64,000 bases of DNA from Oscillatoria sp. FACHB-1407 (GCF_014697545.1 NZ_JACJSA010000007.1:186001-250000); one strand, 5' to 3'. Shown: positions 47,039-56,387, numbered from the stretch's first letter. A program made the numbers and translations. Notes: generated by a model not told the origin, from the letters alone.

Positions 47039-47539
47039 ATGACATATACAACTTCAAATTCGGCTAGTGAAATGGTCCAGGCTTTTCGTAAGCTAGACGT
47101 TGACCAGCAGTTAGCTCTGTTCTGGTTTGTTTATAAGGAAATGGGTAAGTCAGTAACTCCGGCGGCTCCCAACGCCAGCACCGTCTCACCTGAAATTGCC
47201 CAAGGACTATTCAATCAAGTGGCTGAACTCTCACACGATGAGCAACTGCAATTGCAACGCGATCTGGCGAGCAACAAAAATACCTTCATCACTCGTGAAT
47301 ACGGCGCACTCAGCGACACCACCAAGCTGCTGTTCTGGTATTACCTGGCGCAGGGAATGGATCAAAACGTGATTGTGCCCTTTCCCTCTGACTACCAGAT
47401 GACTGAAGAGGCAAATAACTTGTTTGGTCAGATTAAAGGGTTAGATTTCGGTGAACAAATCACCTTCTTCCGCAATATCGTTGCGCCGATGGGTGTTGAT
47501 CCCAATGCCGTAGAGCACGATCCAGAGACGGGTCTGTAA
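47039..47539 (+). CDS. helical carotenoid protein (OCP N-terminal domain homolog)
   Basis: 166 residues, all-helical, matching the N-domain of the orange carotenoid protein: MVQAFRKLDVDQQLALFWFVYKEMGK, with carotenoid-contacting aromatic residues in FWFVYKEMG (Trp, Tyr), and LLFWYYLAQGMDQNVIVPFPSDY. No C-terminal CTDH domain is fused or adjacent. HCPs bind a keto-carotenoid and quench singlet oxygen or phycobilisomes, at the thylakoid stroma side. There is no Shine-Dalgarno; a terminator-like hairpin ends 10 bases before the ATG. The HCP clade cannot be assigned without a tree. Confidence 0.87.
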   Translation: MTYTTSNSASEMVQAFRKLDVDQQLALFWFVYKEMGKSVTPAAPNASTVSPEIAQGLFNQVAELSHDEQLQLQRDLASNKNTFITREYGALSDTTKLLFWYYLAQGMDQNVIVPFPSDYQMTEEANNLFGQIKGLDFGEQITFFRNIVAPMGVDPNAVEHDPETGL

Positions 47540-47819
47540 GTAAGGGAATGGTGAGTAGGGAATGGGGAGTGAATAACCTCTTCACTCCTCTATTCCTTTA
47601 CTCCTCTAACCCCTCCCCATCCTCCAATTGGAGGTATGCAGAGTTTTACAAAATGCGTCATGCTGAGATTGATTAAGGAAAATTGCTCATCTTGATGGAA
47701 AGCTTGCCCATCAGGGTGTTGATATCTGGGTAATGCAGAGCTGTTCTCCCCTGTGGGGCAATCGCCTCAGGTAAGATAAATCCCTCCTTCAGCAATCTCT
47801 CGTTTAGGTAGGTAAAACG

Positions 47820-49073
47820 TTGAGGATTTTTGCCACTCTCAGCTCGCCTGTGCGGCTTAATTTATTGGTGCTTTTTAGTGCAGGGCTACTGTTTTGGTCA
47901 GCTCTCGCTGCCATGTTGCCCACGCTGCCTCTGTATGTGGAAGAAACAGGGGCAAATAGCATCACTATTGGAATTGTTATGGGGTCATTTGCGATCGGGC
48001 TATTGTCGTCGCGATCGTGGTTAGCCTATCTGGCGGACTATCGCGGACGCAAGCTGGTGATGGTGATTGGTATGGTGGCAGTGGCGATCGCCCCTGTGCT
48101 CTATCTGCTCACAGAGTCCGTTCCCCTTTTGATTGGTATTCGTGCTTTTCATGGGTTGAGCATTGCCGCATTTGCGCTGGCCTACAGTGCCCTCGTCATA
48201 GATCTGTCACCGCCACAGCAGCGAGGTGAGTTGATTGGGTACATGAGTTTGGTCAACCCTGTGGGCATGGCTCTTGGTCCTGCTGTCGGCGGTTTTTTGC
48301 ATGAATGGGCAGGGTATCTTCCGGCGTTTTTGGTTGCTTCAGGATTAGGGTTCCTGGGTTTAGTCTTTACCCTGCGAGTGCAAGAGCCGCGTCTGCCCGA
48401 CCAGATGACCGTGACAGCAGTTGCAAAACCTCGACCTCACTTTTGGCGATTATTAGTTACATCCCCCATTCGTATTCCAGCAACGGTGTTGCTCCTAATT
48501 GGGCTGGCATTTGGCACCCTCAGCACTTTTGTGCCGCTATTTGTTCAAGAGGCAGGGGTGGCGTTAAACGTGGGCTTGTTTTACACGGCAGCAGCGATCG
48601 CCAGTTTTGCGATTCGGCTATTGGTTGGGCGTGCCTCTGACCAGCGAGGACGGGGTCTATTTATTACAGTGAGTTTGATTCTCTATACCCTGTCAATGGC
48701 AGTGCTATGGATAGCGACCAGTGCCCCTGCCTTTTTGCTAGCCGCTATTTTTGAGGGGGCAGGTGCAGGCATTTTAATTCCCATGATGGCAGCCCTGATG
48801 GCAGACCGATCGCACCCCAACGAACGCGGGCGCAACTTTAGCCTCTGCATGGCAGGGTTTGACCTGGGGATTGCCATTGCTGGCCCCATTTTTGGGGCGA
48901 TCGCCATTCAGACAGGCTATCGAACCACCTTTGGGCTCTGCGCCGGACTCGCCTTTCTGGGGTTGTTAGTGTTTCTCACCCTGTCGAGCAAAGACCTGCC
49001 CCACTCGCTACGATTTGCTTTGGGTCGGGGGCGTGACATCTATGCCGTTGAGAGGTTAGGGTTCAACTCCTAA
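47820..49073 (+). CDS. MFS transporter
   Basis: 417 residues, 12 membrane segments. Motif A-like LAYLADYRGRKLVMVIG (loop 2-3), then MALGPAVGGFLHEW and a second-half repeat GRASDQRGRGLFI. The family is drug/metabolite exporter type. Starts at TTG 47820, after AGGTAGG; the first ATG is inside TM1, so TTG is likely. It follows HCP by 280 bases, some of it heptad sequence; no joint role is evident. Confidence 0.85.
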   Translation: MRIFATLSSPVRLNLLVLFSAGLLFWSALAAMLPTLPLYVEETGANSITIGIVMGSFAIGLLSSRSWLAYLADYRGRKLVMVIGMVAVAIAPVLYLLTESVPLLIGIRAFHGLSIAAFALAYSALVIDLSPPQQRGELIGYMSLVNPVGMALGPAVGGFLHEWAGYLPAFLVASGLGFLGLVFTLRVQEPRLPDQMTVTAVAKPRPHFWRLLVTSPIRIPATVLLLIGLAFGTLSTFVPLFVQEAGVALNVGLFYTAAAIASFAIRLLVGRASDQRGRGLFITVSLILYTLSMAVLWIATSAPAFLLAAIFEGAGAGILIPMMAALMADRSHPNERGRNFSLCMAGFDLGIAIAGPIFGAIAIQTGYRTTFGLCAGLAFLGLLVFLTLSSKDLPHSLRFALGRGRDIYAVERLGFNS

Positions 49074-49204
49074 AACCTCTATCCTGCACGAGCGAAGCAT
49101 TTGACCCTACTTTTGTTGGCTGACATTCACACTCTGCCGTGAATGCTTTACCCTCGCGTGAAAAAATTAAAAAAGGGATGCAGCATTGCATCCCCTTTCT
49201 TGTA

Positions 49205-49278
49205 CGGGCTAGGAGGGATTCGAACCCCCGACACCGTGGTCCGTAGCCACGTGCTCTAGTCCACTGAGCTACAAGCCC
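49205..49278 (-). tRNA. tRNA-Arg (anticodon ACG)
   Basis: On the minus strand the arms are GGGCTTG, GCTC..GAGC, CGTGG CTACGGA CCACG (anticodon ACG, reading CGU), T-arm GGGGG TTCGAAT CCCTC and CTAGCCC plus discriminator G. Acceptor pair 6-67 is T-T, which from memory also occurs in plastid tRNA-Arg(ACG). CCA is not encoded. Confidence 0.95.
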
Positions 49279-49312
49279 CTGACAAGATTTCCATCTTAGC
49301 ATACCCAAACGC

Positions 49313-49843
49313 ATGACGCAAAACTTTTCTAACTCAATTTCCAATTCCGACGAATCCAACGAAACTACCCTGACTCACCTCAATGCCGCTGGCGAGGCAA
49401 ACATGGTAGACGTATCCCCCAAAACGCCCACCGTACGTCATGCCGTTGCCGCTGGTCGAGTTCGTATGTTGCCTGAAACGTTGGCGACTATTCAGGCAGG
49501 CAACGCCCCTAAGGGAGACGTATTGGCAACAGCCCGATTGGCAGGCATCATGGCAGCCAAACAAACCTCGCAACTGATTCCCCTGTGTCACCCCCTGCCC
49601 CTGCAAAAAATCAAAGTTCACATTGACCCCGACCCCCAACTACCGGGCTATCAGATTCGAGCAGAGGTCAAAACCAAAGCCGAAACAGGGGTTGAGATGG
49701 AGGCACTCACCGCCGTAGCGATCGCCGCTCTCACGCTCTACGACATGGCAAAAGCCCTGGAGAAATCCATTCAGATTGAAAACATTCATCTGGTGAGCAA
49801 AACGGGGGGCAAGTCGGGGGATTATCAGAGGGATGAAGGATGA
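49313..49843 (+). CDS. moaC: cyclic pyranopterin monophosphate synthase
   Basis: 176 residues. Catalyses the rearrangement to cyclic pyranopterin monophosphate, the first committed step of molybdenum cofactor synthesis with MoaA. Motifs [27 protein letters not shown] and [16 protein letters not shown] are all present, as are the Lys and Asp in [11 protein letters not shown]. It lacks moa/moe neighbours. The last codons GAT GAA GGA TGA come from an AAGGATG heptad. Confidence 0.95.
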   Translation: MTQNFSNSISNSDESNETTLTHLNAAGEANMVDVSPKTPTVRHAVAAGRVRMLPETLATIQAGNAPKGDVLATARLAGIMAAKQTSQLIPLCHPLPLQKIKVHIDPDPQLPGYQIRAEVKTKAETGVEMEALTAVAIAALTLYDMAKALEKSIQIENIHLVSKTGGKSGDYQRDEG

Positions 49844-50440
49844 AGGATGAAGGATGAAGGATAAGAGAGAAGAAGGAAAATGGGCGTTGCTGAATGCTGA
49901 ATAAGGATATGAGATCGCGAGCAAGATGCTCGCACTCCCTTGCGATAATCCCGATAGCAGGGTGGTTTCATACAGGTGAAGAATTTTGCTTCGCCCCCCT
50001 AGCCCCCAAAGTTGGGGATTTAGGGGGCAGATTAAGGGAATTAACCTCCAATTCACTTTTCTTTGTGTATATGAAGCCACCCTGCTTGTAATGATCCCGA
50101 TAGGGTGAGCGTCTCGCTCACGTTGGCAATTTACGTATCATTTGTCATTTCAGCAACGCCGAAAAATGCAGGGTGGAGGGCAGAGGGACAATTTCCTGAA
50201 CCTAATAGGGGTGGAAGGCAGAACGCCCTTATAGCTAACGTTCTTCCCTTAGATGATGGTTAAATGTCTGTCACTTCAAGTACAAGGTTAGTGTGGGTTG
50301 TTCGCATCAATCTGGTTAACCTCATGGCAGATCGACGGATGGGTTAAGCAATCCTGAGTGAAAATGCTGTACTCGGAAGTTGCGGTTCTACAATTGGAAT
50401 ACAGAGCTTTTCTGTAAAGTGGTGTTTCTCAGGTTGTGTT
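49844..50440. other. long intergenic region
   Basis: 597 bases with no supported gene. It starts with AAGGATG heptads (49835-49865), then a segment GCTTCGCCCCCCTAGCCCCC with a GGGGATTTAGGGGGC complement (49989-50028), and a mixed stretch. Short frames exist but without family signatures. A promoter for the 2TM gene is likely in the last 100 bases. Confidence 0.4.
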
Positions 50441-50710
50441 ATGCCTCCAAGATGGTCCCGTAAGCCCGATCGCAAAGACCCTGACTATCGTCGTTTGGAC
50501 GATCGCATGACCTTTGCAACCCATGTCGCCATTTTTGCGGCGTCTAATTCGGGGTTGTGGTTTGTCAAGACGCTACAACTCTATGGTTGGAGTTGGGCAA
50601 CGTGGTTCACAGGAGCGTGGGCGATCGCTTTGTTGCTGCACGGGGTCTATATCTTTGCGATCGCCGACTATTCCGGTTCTACTAACCCATCCAATCCCAC
50701 TAAATCCTGA
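50441..50710 (+). CDS. 2TM domain protein
   Basis: 89 residues: a basic head (RWSRKPDRKDPDYRRLDDR), then two hydrophobic segments around residues 25-42 and 51-76 (FATHVAIFAASNSGLWFV and FTGAWAIALLLHGVYIFAI). It resembles the 2TM domain family (PF13239-type) fused to histidine kinases elsewhere; here it is free-standing. The function is unknown. Confidence 0.72.
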   Translation: MPPRWSRKPDRKDPDYRRLDDRMTFATHVAIFAASNSGLWFVKTLQLYGWSWATWFTGAWAIALLLHGVYIFAIADYSGSTNPSNPTKS

Positions 50711-50777
50711 TCCAGGCAACAGACCTGCCTTGTGATGAATGTGTTTAGTGAATTGTTGTTTCACAGGGAAACGTCCT

Positions 50778-51083
50778 ATGGCATTCGGTACTACAGAAAG
50801 CATTGAAAAGTTGGCAGCTGAAATCGGTGAAAACGTTTACATCGATATCGCCAAGTGGCATCTCTATCTGCGTGATGCTCACCTCCATACCCTCTTAGCC
50901 GAACGCTTTCTGCCGATTCTGCAATCGGGTCAACTACAAGAAAGCAAAGTGGCTGAAGTGTTGCAAAACATCTCTGTCAAAGTGGGTGGCGGCAAGCGTG
51001 ATATCCCCCTCGCTGACCTCCTGCCGATGCAATCTCAGGTTCATTTGATGGATGTGCTGGAGGAGTATCAACGAGAGCTATAA
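50778..51083 (+). CDS. DUF3181 family protein
   Basis: 101 residues. TTESIEKLAAEIGENVYIDIA, KWHLYLRDAHLHTLLAERF, VKVGGGKRDIPLADLLP and MDVLEEYQREL match the DUF3181 family of cyanobacteria. ATG 50778 is preferred, since the earlier GTG/ATG frame is unsupported. The function is unknown; it is 67 bases after the 2TM gene. Confidence 0.87.
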   Translation: MAFGTTESIEKLAAEIGENVYIDIAKWHLYLRDAHLHTLLAERFLPILQSGQLQESKVAEVLQNISVKVGGGKRDIPLADLLPMQSQVHLMDVLEEYQREL

Positions 51084-51501
51084 CAAGGATGAGGGACTCA
51101 CACTCTTGGGAGATTGTTAGAAAATAAAATACCTGCAAGGACAGGTTTAGCAACAGAACTATCGGTTTACACCGGACACTTTGGCAAGACCTGTCCCAAG
51201 TAAGGGTCAATCTTTTCTTGAATAGTGGTCTAGATATAGGGATCGATGGGGTGAAACAACCCGTCCAAACTCACACCGATTAAAGCTGTGACGGGTACAT
51301 TCAGTATTGCGACATTAGATATCGCTGTTTGTCCTCAGTCGTCTTACTATGTTTGACGATATTCGTGCTGTTGCATGTTGGACAATGTATGGGTTCGAGT
51401 ACCAGCACTGCAAGGAAGGAGTGAACAGATTCAGGTTGTTCTATGCATTCTGATCCTCATCCCTATGTCTGGAATACCACCATTTGTGCGGAGCCTGCTG
51501 T
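51084..51501. other. upstream region of the restriction-like island
   Basis: 418 bases without a family-supported gene. A 20-codon frame MHSDPHPYVWNTTICAEPAV (51443-51505) ends by overlapping the GTG start of the helicase as GTGA, which would couple translation. It may be a leader peptide or the last remnant of a lost gene. No repeats were seen. Confidence 0.35.
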
Positions 51502-53664
51502 GTGAGTCTTAGAGATCTTGCTCTGCGGAATCAGTATCGGAGCGATCGCCATAATCTGCTCCAGGATTTTTATATTCCTTGCTTGAGTCGGGCAGTAACC
51601 TACGATCGCGCTGTTGGTTTCTTTTCAAGCACCTCTTTAGCCTTGGCCGCTCAGGGATTGTCCTATTTCATCCAGTCAAACGGACGGATGAGGTTGGTTG
51701 CTTCACCTCACCTCTCTACGGAGGACATTGCAGCAATCGAGAAGGGGCTGAAACAGCGGGATGAGGCGATCGCAGAAAGTATCATCCATGAGTTGGAGCA
51801 AGAGTTTGAGCAGATTGTGGGAGACCACCTTGCTTGCCTGGCTTGGTTACTGAGCAACGGTTTCTTAGAGATTAAGTTGGCAGTCTATCGTGACCTCCAT
51901 CATCAAGGTATCTATCACGAAAAACTGGGAGTCTTCACCGATTCAGAAGCAAATCAGGTTGTTTTCTCTGGCTCTGCCAATGAGAGTGCTAGCGCATTGA
52001 GGAATAACTTTGAATGCATTGATGTATTTCGATCCTGGCGGTCTGGAGACGATGAGCGGATCGGTGAGAAGTTAAAAGATTTTCAGCGACTCTGGGATAA
52101 CCAGACTCCTAATTTGGAGGTGATGGAGTTTCCGGAGGCAGCGCGGAGGTCATTGTTGAAGCGTTGTCCGAGTGAAGCCCCAATGGAAGAAGTAGGGAGT
52201 CAAGAAGTCAAGGAGTCGAGGGAGCCAGGAGCAAAAGAATCGAACAAAAAATATTCCCTTGATCCCCTTGATTCCCTGATTCCCTTGATTCCCTCGAATC
52301 CCTCTAAAGTCCCTACCCTTCCATCCTGGCTCACGATTCGTCCTTATCAGAGGCAGGCGATCGCCAACTGGTTTGCCAATAAGGGCAGAGGCACCCTGAA
52401 AATGGCGACAGGTAGTGGCAAAACGATTACGGCTCTATCCTTAACCACAGAACTCTACAACAAGATTGGTCTTCAAGTTCTACTGGTGATTTGTCCCTAT
52501 CGGCATCTGGTGAGTCAATGGGCAAGGGAGTGCCAGAAGTTTGGACTGGAGCCAATTTTAGCATTTGAGAATGTTCGTACCTGGCAGAGTAAGCTTTCCA
52601 CTCAGCTTTATAACGTTCGCTCTGGCAGTCAGCCTTTTTTGACGATTATCACAACTAATGCAACCTTGATGAGTCAGGGCTTACAGTCGCAGTTACCCTA
52701 TCTACCAGAAAAGACCCTGATTGTCGGGGATGAGGCGCATAACCTGGGAGCGAGACGGCTAGAGGCAAGTTTGCCACGGAATGTAGGGTTACGCTTAGCC
52801 CTGTCTGCTACTCCCGAACGGTATTTTGACGATCGCGGTACACAGTCCCTCTTTGACTACTTTGGTCCCGTATTGGAACCAGAATTTACGCTCAGGGATG
52901 CGATTGAGCAAGGTGCATTAGTTCGTTACCTGTACTATCCCCTGTTCGTGGAATTGACAGAGGAGGAAGCGAACGCTTACTCGGAACTCAGTACCAAAAT
53001 TGGGCGAGCACTGGCGATCGCAGATAATGATGAGGACGATTCAGCCGTGGCAACCCTGTCAATGCAACGCGCCCGTTTGCTCAGTACGGCTACCAATAAA
53101 CTCACCGTTTTACGAGAGTTGATGAAATCTCGCCTGCAAACCAGCCATACTCTGTTCTACTGCGGAGACGGGTCTGTCGAAAACGAGGTCAGCCAAGAAA
53201 GTCAGACCCAAGTTGAAGTCGTTGCTCGCATTCTCGGCAAGGAGTTAGGCTATCGTGTCAACATCTACACCGCCGATACTTCTCTAGATGAACGGGAGGC
53301 GTTACGTCAACAATTTGAATCGGGAGAACTCCAAGGGTTGGTTGCGATTCGTTGTCTCGATGAAGGCGTCGATATTCCTAATGTAGAAACGGCTGTCATT
53401 CTGGCGAGCAGCAGCAATCCACGACAGTTTATTCAACGACGAGGACGGATTTTACGTCGCTATCCCAATAAGCAACGCGCCACCCTGTTTGACATGATCG
53501 TGTTGCCCCCTGCCCTGGATCGAAAAACGCTAACCGTTGAGCGAAATCTGTTGCGTCGAGAATTGCGACGAGTGATCGAATTTGCTGATTTGGCAGACAA
53601 CTCCGGTGAAGCCAGAGCCAAACTTTTGGGGCTTCAGCAGCAGTATGACTTGTTAGATATGTGA
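51502..53664 (+). CDS. PLD-nuclease/SF2-helicase, DNA phosphorothioation-type restriction protein
   Basis: About 720 residues. Residues 20-200 form a phospholipase D-like nuclease (YDRAVGFFSSTSLALAA; HEKLGVF with His-x-Lys near 138, and VVFSGSANESASALRNN). After a Pro/Ser linker comes a superfamily 2 helicase: PYQRQAIANWF, Walker A MATGSGKT near residue 301, DEAH in VGDEAHNLGAR near 408, LSATPERYFDDRG, then VAIRCLDEGVDIPNVETAVI and QFIQRRGRILR. This layout fits the restriction enzyme of dnd (phosphorothioation) loci. GTG 51502 follows CGGAG and overlaps a small frame. No dndC/dndB/dndE lies in the window. Confidence 0.85.
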   Translation: MSLRDLALRNQYRSDRHNLLQDFYIPCLSRAVTYDRAVGFFSSTSLALAAQGLSYFIQSNGRMRLVASPHLSTEDIAAIEKGLKQRDEAIAESIIHELEQEFEQIVGDHLACLAWLLSNGFLEIKLAVYRDLHHQGIYHEKLGVFTDSEANQVVFSGSANESASALRNNFECIDVFRSWRSGDDERIGEKLKDFQRLWDNQTPNLEVMEFPEAARRSLLKRCPSEAPMEEVGSQEVKESREPGAKESNKKYSLDPLDSLIPLIPSNPSKVPTLPSWLTIRPYQRQAIANWFANKGRGTLKMATGSGKTITALSLTTELYNKIGLQVLLVICPYRHLVSQWARECQKFGLEPILAFENVRTWQSKLSTQLYNVRSGSQPFLTIITTNATLMSQGLQSQLPYLPEKTLIVGDEAHNLGARRLEASLPRNVGLRLALSATPERYFDDRGTQSLFDYFGPVLEPEFTLRDAIEQGALVRYLYYPLFVELTEEEANAYSELSTKIGRALAIADNDEDDSAVATLSMQRARLLSTATNKLTVLRELMKSRLQTSHTLFYCGDGSVENEVSQESQTQVEVVARILGKELGYRVNIYTADTSLDEREALRQQFESGELQGLVAIRCLDEGVDIPNVETAVILASSSNPRQFIQRRGRILRRYPNKQRATLFDMIVLPPALDRKTLTVERNLLRRELRRVIEFADLADNSGEARAKLLGLQQQYDLLDM

Positions 53665-53731
53665 ATGGTTGGGGAACTTAGGGAAATAGAAACAATTAAG
53701 GACATCAAGGGAATCACGGGGTGGGAAGGAA

Positions 53732-54122
53732 ATGAGAGGAGTTGCTGCAAAGAGTTTTCAGGATTTGCTAGTTTGGCAAAAGGCGCATCAGTTTGTTTTA
53801 GGTGCTTACCGATTCAGTCATGATTTTCCAAAAACTGAAGTTTATGGACTAACTTCTCAATTTAGAAGAGCAGCCGTTTCTGTTGTCGCTAATATTGCAG
53901 AAGGTTTTAGATAAAAGGCGCGGGCAGACCGAGCAAGATTTATCAATATTGCTCAGGGTTCTCTGAAAGAATGTCGATATTACTTGATTCTGGCGAAAGA
54001 ATAGTGATAGTACAAAGTTAATTGCTCAACTAGAAGAGGTTAGCAGGTTCCTGACTGCTGACTACACAATGCAAGGATTACCAACAAAATCACCCTCATC
54101 CCCTGAATCCCCCACACCCTGA
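53732..54122 (+). pseudogene. four-helix bundle (S23-type intervening-sequence) protein, broken
   Basis: Reads VAAKSFQDLLVWQKAHQFVLGAYRFS, LTSQFRRAAVSVVANIAEGFR, then a TAA stop (53912-53914), then in the same frame ARFINIAQGSLKECRYYLILAKE, and after a shift into another frame DSTKLIAQLEEVSRFLTADYT. So it is a four-helix-bundle protein killed by one nonsense codon and one frameshift. It sits between the PLD-helicase and the DndD-like gene, without being part of the coupled set. Confidence 0.8.
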
Positions 54123-54135
54123 CGCTCTCTCTCCA

Positions 54136-54312
54136 ATGCCCAAACCCTCTACTTCCACCAATGATGTTCATAAGCCGATTTCTACTGCCTCCAGGGAGGT
54201 ACAGCAGATTATTCAACGAGTGCTAGAAATTGAGAAGGAGCGGTTGGATAAGAATGAGCGCAGCCCGGTCAATGATGAAATCTTGAAAATCATCAAGGAA
54301 GTTGTGCAATGA
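54136..54312 (+). CDS. 58-residue small protein coupled to the DndD-like gene
   Basis: A 58-codon frame: MPKPSTSTNDVHKPISTASR, then a helix EVQQIIQRVLEIEKERLDKN and SPVNDEILKIIKEVVQ. Its TGA overlaps the ATG of the next gene as ATGA (54309-54312), so the two are translationally coupled. No Shine-Dalgarno is strong. I recall unnamed small proteins beside DndD-like genes in other genomes. Its charged helical character suggests a subunit that binds the SMC ATPase. Confidence 0.72.
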   Translation: MPKPSTSTNDVHKPISTASREVQQIIQRVLEIEKERLDKNERSPVNDEILKIIKEVVQ

Positions 54313-56387
54313 AACTTCTTGCACTCAAATTTTGCAATTTTCGATCGTTTTACGGCGAACAGAGTCTCACCTTTGCCAAGTCGGATGAGCGCAACATTAC
54401 GGTGATTCATGGCAACAATGGTTCGGGGAAGACGGCTGTGCTGAATGCGTTTACCTGGGCACTCTACGAGAAATTTACAGCAGCCCTCGCGTCTCCGGAG
54501 CAATTGGTGAATCGGAGGGCACTGAGCGAAGCGAAAGTTGACAAGCCTGTTCCCTGTTGGGTTGAGGTGTCTTTTGAACATGATGGTAAGCAGTATCGAG
54601 TGAAACGAGAGTGTCGGGCTTACCGGAAGAAGGATGGCTCCGTCGAGCAGACGAAGAGCGAACTGATGATGCAATTCGTGGGGGATGATGGTCGTTGGAC
54701 TTTCCTGCCGTCTTCTCAGATGCCAGAGGATGTGATTACTCGTATCTTGCCAAGGAGTCTGCACCAGTACTTCTTCTTTGATGGAGAGCGGATTGAGAAT
54801 ATTACCCGCACCGACAATCGCTCAGAAATTGCAGAAGCCACGAAGAAATTACTTGGCGTTGAAGTGTTGGATCGAGCGATCAAGCATTTGACAACGGCTC
54901 GTAAAACGCTAGAGGAGGAGTTGGAAGGAATTGGAGATGCAGAGACACAGAGCCTGTTAGCCCAAAAGCGCAAGCTAGAACAGGAGGCTGAGCAGTTACA
55001 GACTCGCCAGCTAGAGATCGATCAGGAGTTGGAACACCAGACTACCCGGCGACAACAGCTTCGGCAAAAGCAACTGGAGTTGACGGAGGTAGAGGGGTTG
55101 CAAACGCAACTCAATACTCTGGAGGAGCAAGAGCGGGAAATTCGGGAGAAAATTCAGCAGAGCAAGAAGACCCTTAAACGGGCAATTTCGAATCGAGGTT
55201 ATAGTGTTTTTCTGCCAAAGGTCGCCGCAGAATTTCGGTCATTGATCCGGGAACGGGAGCAGCGCGGTGAATTGCCTGCGGATATTAAGCAGAAGTTTGT
55301 TCAGGATTTGCTCGATCGCCAAAAGTGCATTTGTGGAACAGAATTACATGAGGGAACGACCGCCTGCAATCTGGTCAAATCCTGGTTGGAGCGATCGGGG
55401 CTTTCAGAGGTAGAGGCAGCCACCTACCGGGTTGAAGCACGAGTCAACGAACTAGAGAACCAAATTGACGATTTTTGGCAGGAAGTGGATCGGGAGCAGG
55501 CAAGTATCAACCACAGCAAAGGGACTTTAGAGCGAATTCAAGACGACTTAGAAGACCTGCGAGATCAACTGCGCCATAGCCCCAGAGAAGATATCCGGGA
55601 ACTTCAGAAACGACTCGATGAGGTGGATACAGCGATCGACCGTCTGACCACAGAAAAAGGAGTTAACCAGGAAAAGATTGCCAACCTGGAACTGCAAGCT
55701 GGACGATTAGGCAAGCAGTTGAAGGAAAGCCGCTCCAACGAGAAGCGACAAAAGCTAGCTGTAAAGCGGATCGAGGTGGCTCAAGAGGCGATCGATCGCC
55801 TGAAACAGGTGAAGGAAAACCGGGATGAGGTCTTTCGGCAGCAGTTGGAACAACAAATTGCAGATCTGTACGGACAAATATCGTTCAAGACATACTTACC
55901 CAGATTGAGCGATCGCTATGAACTGAGCCTGGTTGAAGTAGCAGGTAGACAGGATGTACTGGTTGGTGCCTCGACTGGGGAAAATCAAATCCTTAGTCTG
56001 TCATTTATTGGCAGTGTTATTGAGCGGGTGCGCCAGTGGAGTAAGGCAGGGCTAGTCATGGGACCCGATAGCAGCACCTTTCCTGTTGTGATGGACTCAC
56101 CCTTTGGTAACTTGGATGAGCTTTACCGGAGACAAGTGGCAAGATTAATTCCACTGTTAGCGAATCAGTTGGTAGTAATGGTTTCTCAGACGCAGTGGCG
56201 AGGAGAAGTGGAGCAGGAAATGCAATCTCGGATTGGCAAGGAGTATGTGTTGACGTTTAATTCACCGAAGTCAGATTGTGAGGAAGCATCAATTAAGCGA
56301 TATGGACAGGTTTATTCTCTGGTTAGGCAAAGCCCAAATGAGTTTGAATATACAGAGATTGTGGAAGTAAAAAATGGCTTTAGCTAG
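54309..56387 (+). CDS. DndD-like SMC/Rad50-type ATPase
   Basis: 692 residues. Walker A GNNGSGKT (35-42); the DndD-typical YFFFDGERIENITR near 154-167; long coiled coils from ~185 to ~540 with a CxC hook (KCICGTEL near 340); signature LSLSFIGSVIERV and Walker B VVMDSPFGNLDELYRRQV at about 592-609. In Dnd systems DndD helps the sulfur modification of DNA; it may nick or scan DNA. Here the gene lies downstream of a restriction-like PLD-helicase and overlaps the next gene by 14 bases. Alternatives: a generic AAA_23/RecF-like defence ATPase. Confidence 0.88.
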   Translation: MKLLALKFCNFRSFYGEQSLTFAKSDERNITVIHGNNGSGKTAVLNAFTWALYEKFTAALASPEQLVNRRALSEAKVDKPVPCWVEVSFEHDGKQYRVKRECRAYRKKDGSVEQTKSELMMQFVGDDGRWTFLPSSQMPEDVITRILPRSLHQYFFFDGERIENITRTDNRSEIAEATKKLLGVEVLDRAIKHLTTARKTLEEELEGIGDAETQSLLAQKRKLEQEAEQLQTRQLEIDQELEHQTTRRQQLRQKQLELTEVEGLQTQLNTLEEQEREIREKIQQSKKTLKRAISNRGYSVFLPKVAAEFRSLIREREQRGELPADIKQKFVQDLLDRQKCICGTELHEGTTACNLVKSWLERSGLSEVEAATYRVEARVNELENQIDDFWQEVDREQASINHSKGTLERIQDDLEDLRDQLRHSPREDIRELQKRLDEVDTAIDRLTTEKGVNQEKIANLELQAGRLGKQLKESRSNEKRQKLAVKRIEVAQEAIDRLKQVKENRDEVFRQQLEQQIADLYGQISFKTYLPRLSDRYELSLVEVAGRQDVLVGASTGENQILSLSFIGSVIERVRQWSKAGLVMGPDSSTFPVVMDSPFGNLDELYRRQVARLIPLLANQLVVMVSQTQWRGEVEQEMQSRIGKEYVLTFNSPKSDCEEASIKRYGQVYSLVRQSPNEFEYTEIVEVKNGFS

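Noticed and set aside
49894-50091. 65-residue frame in the moaC-2TM spacer
   Set aside because: Spans intergenic repeat DNA and shows no conserved motif or ribosome site.
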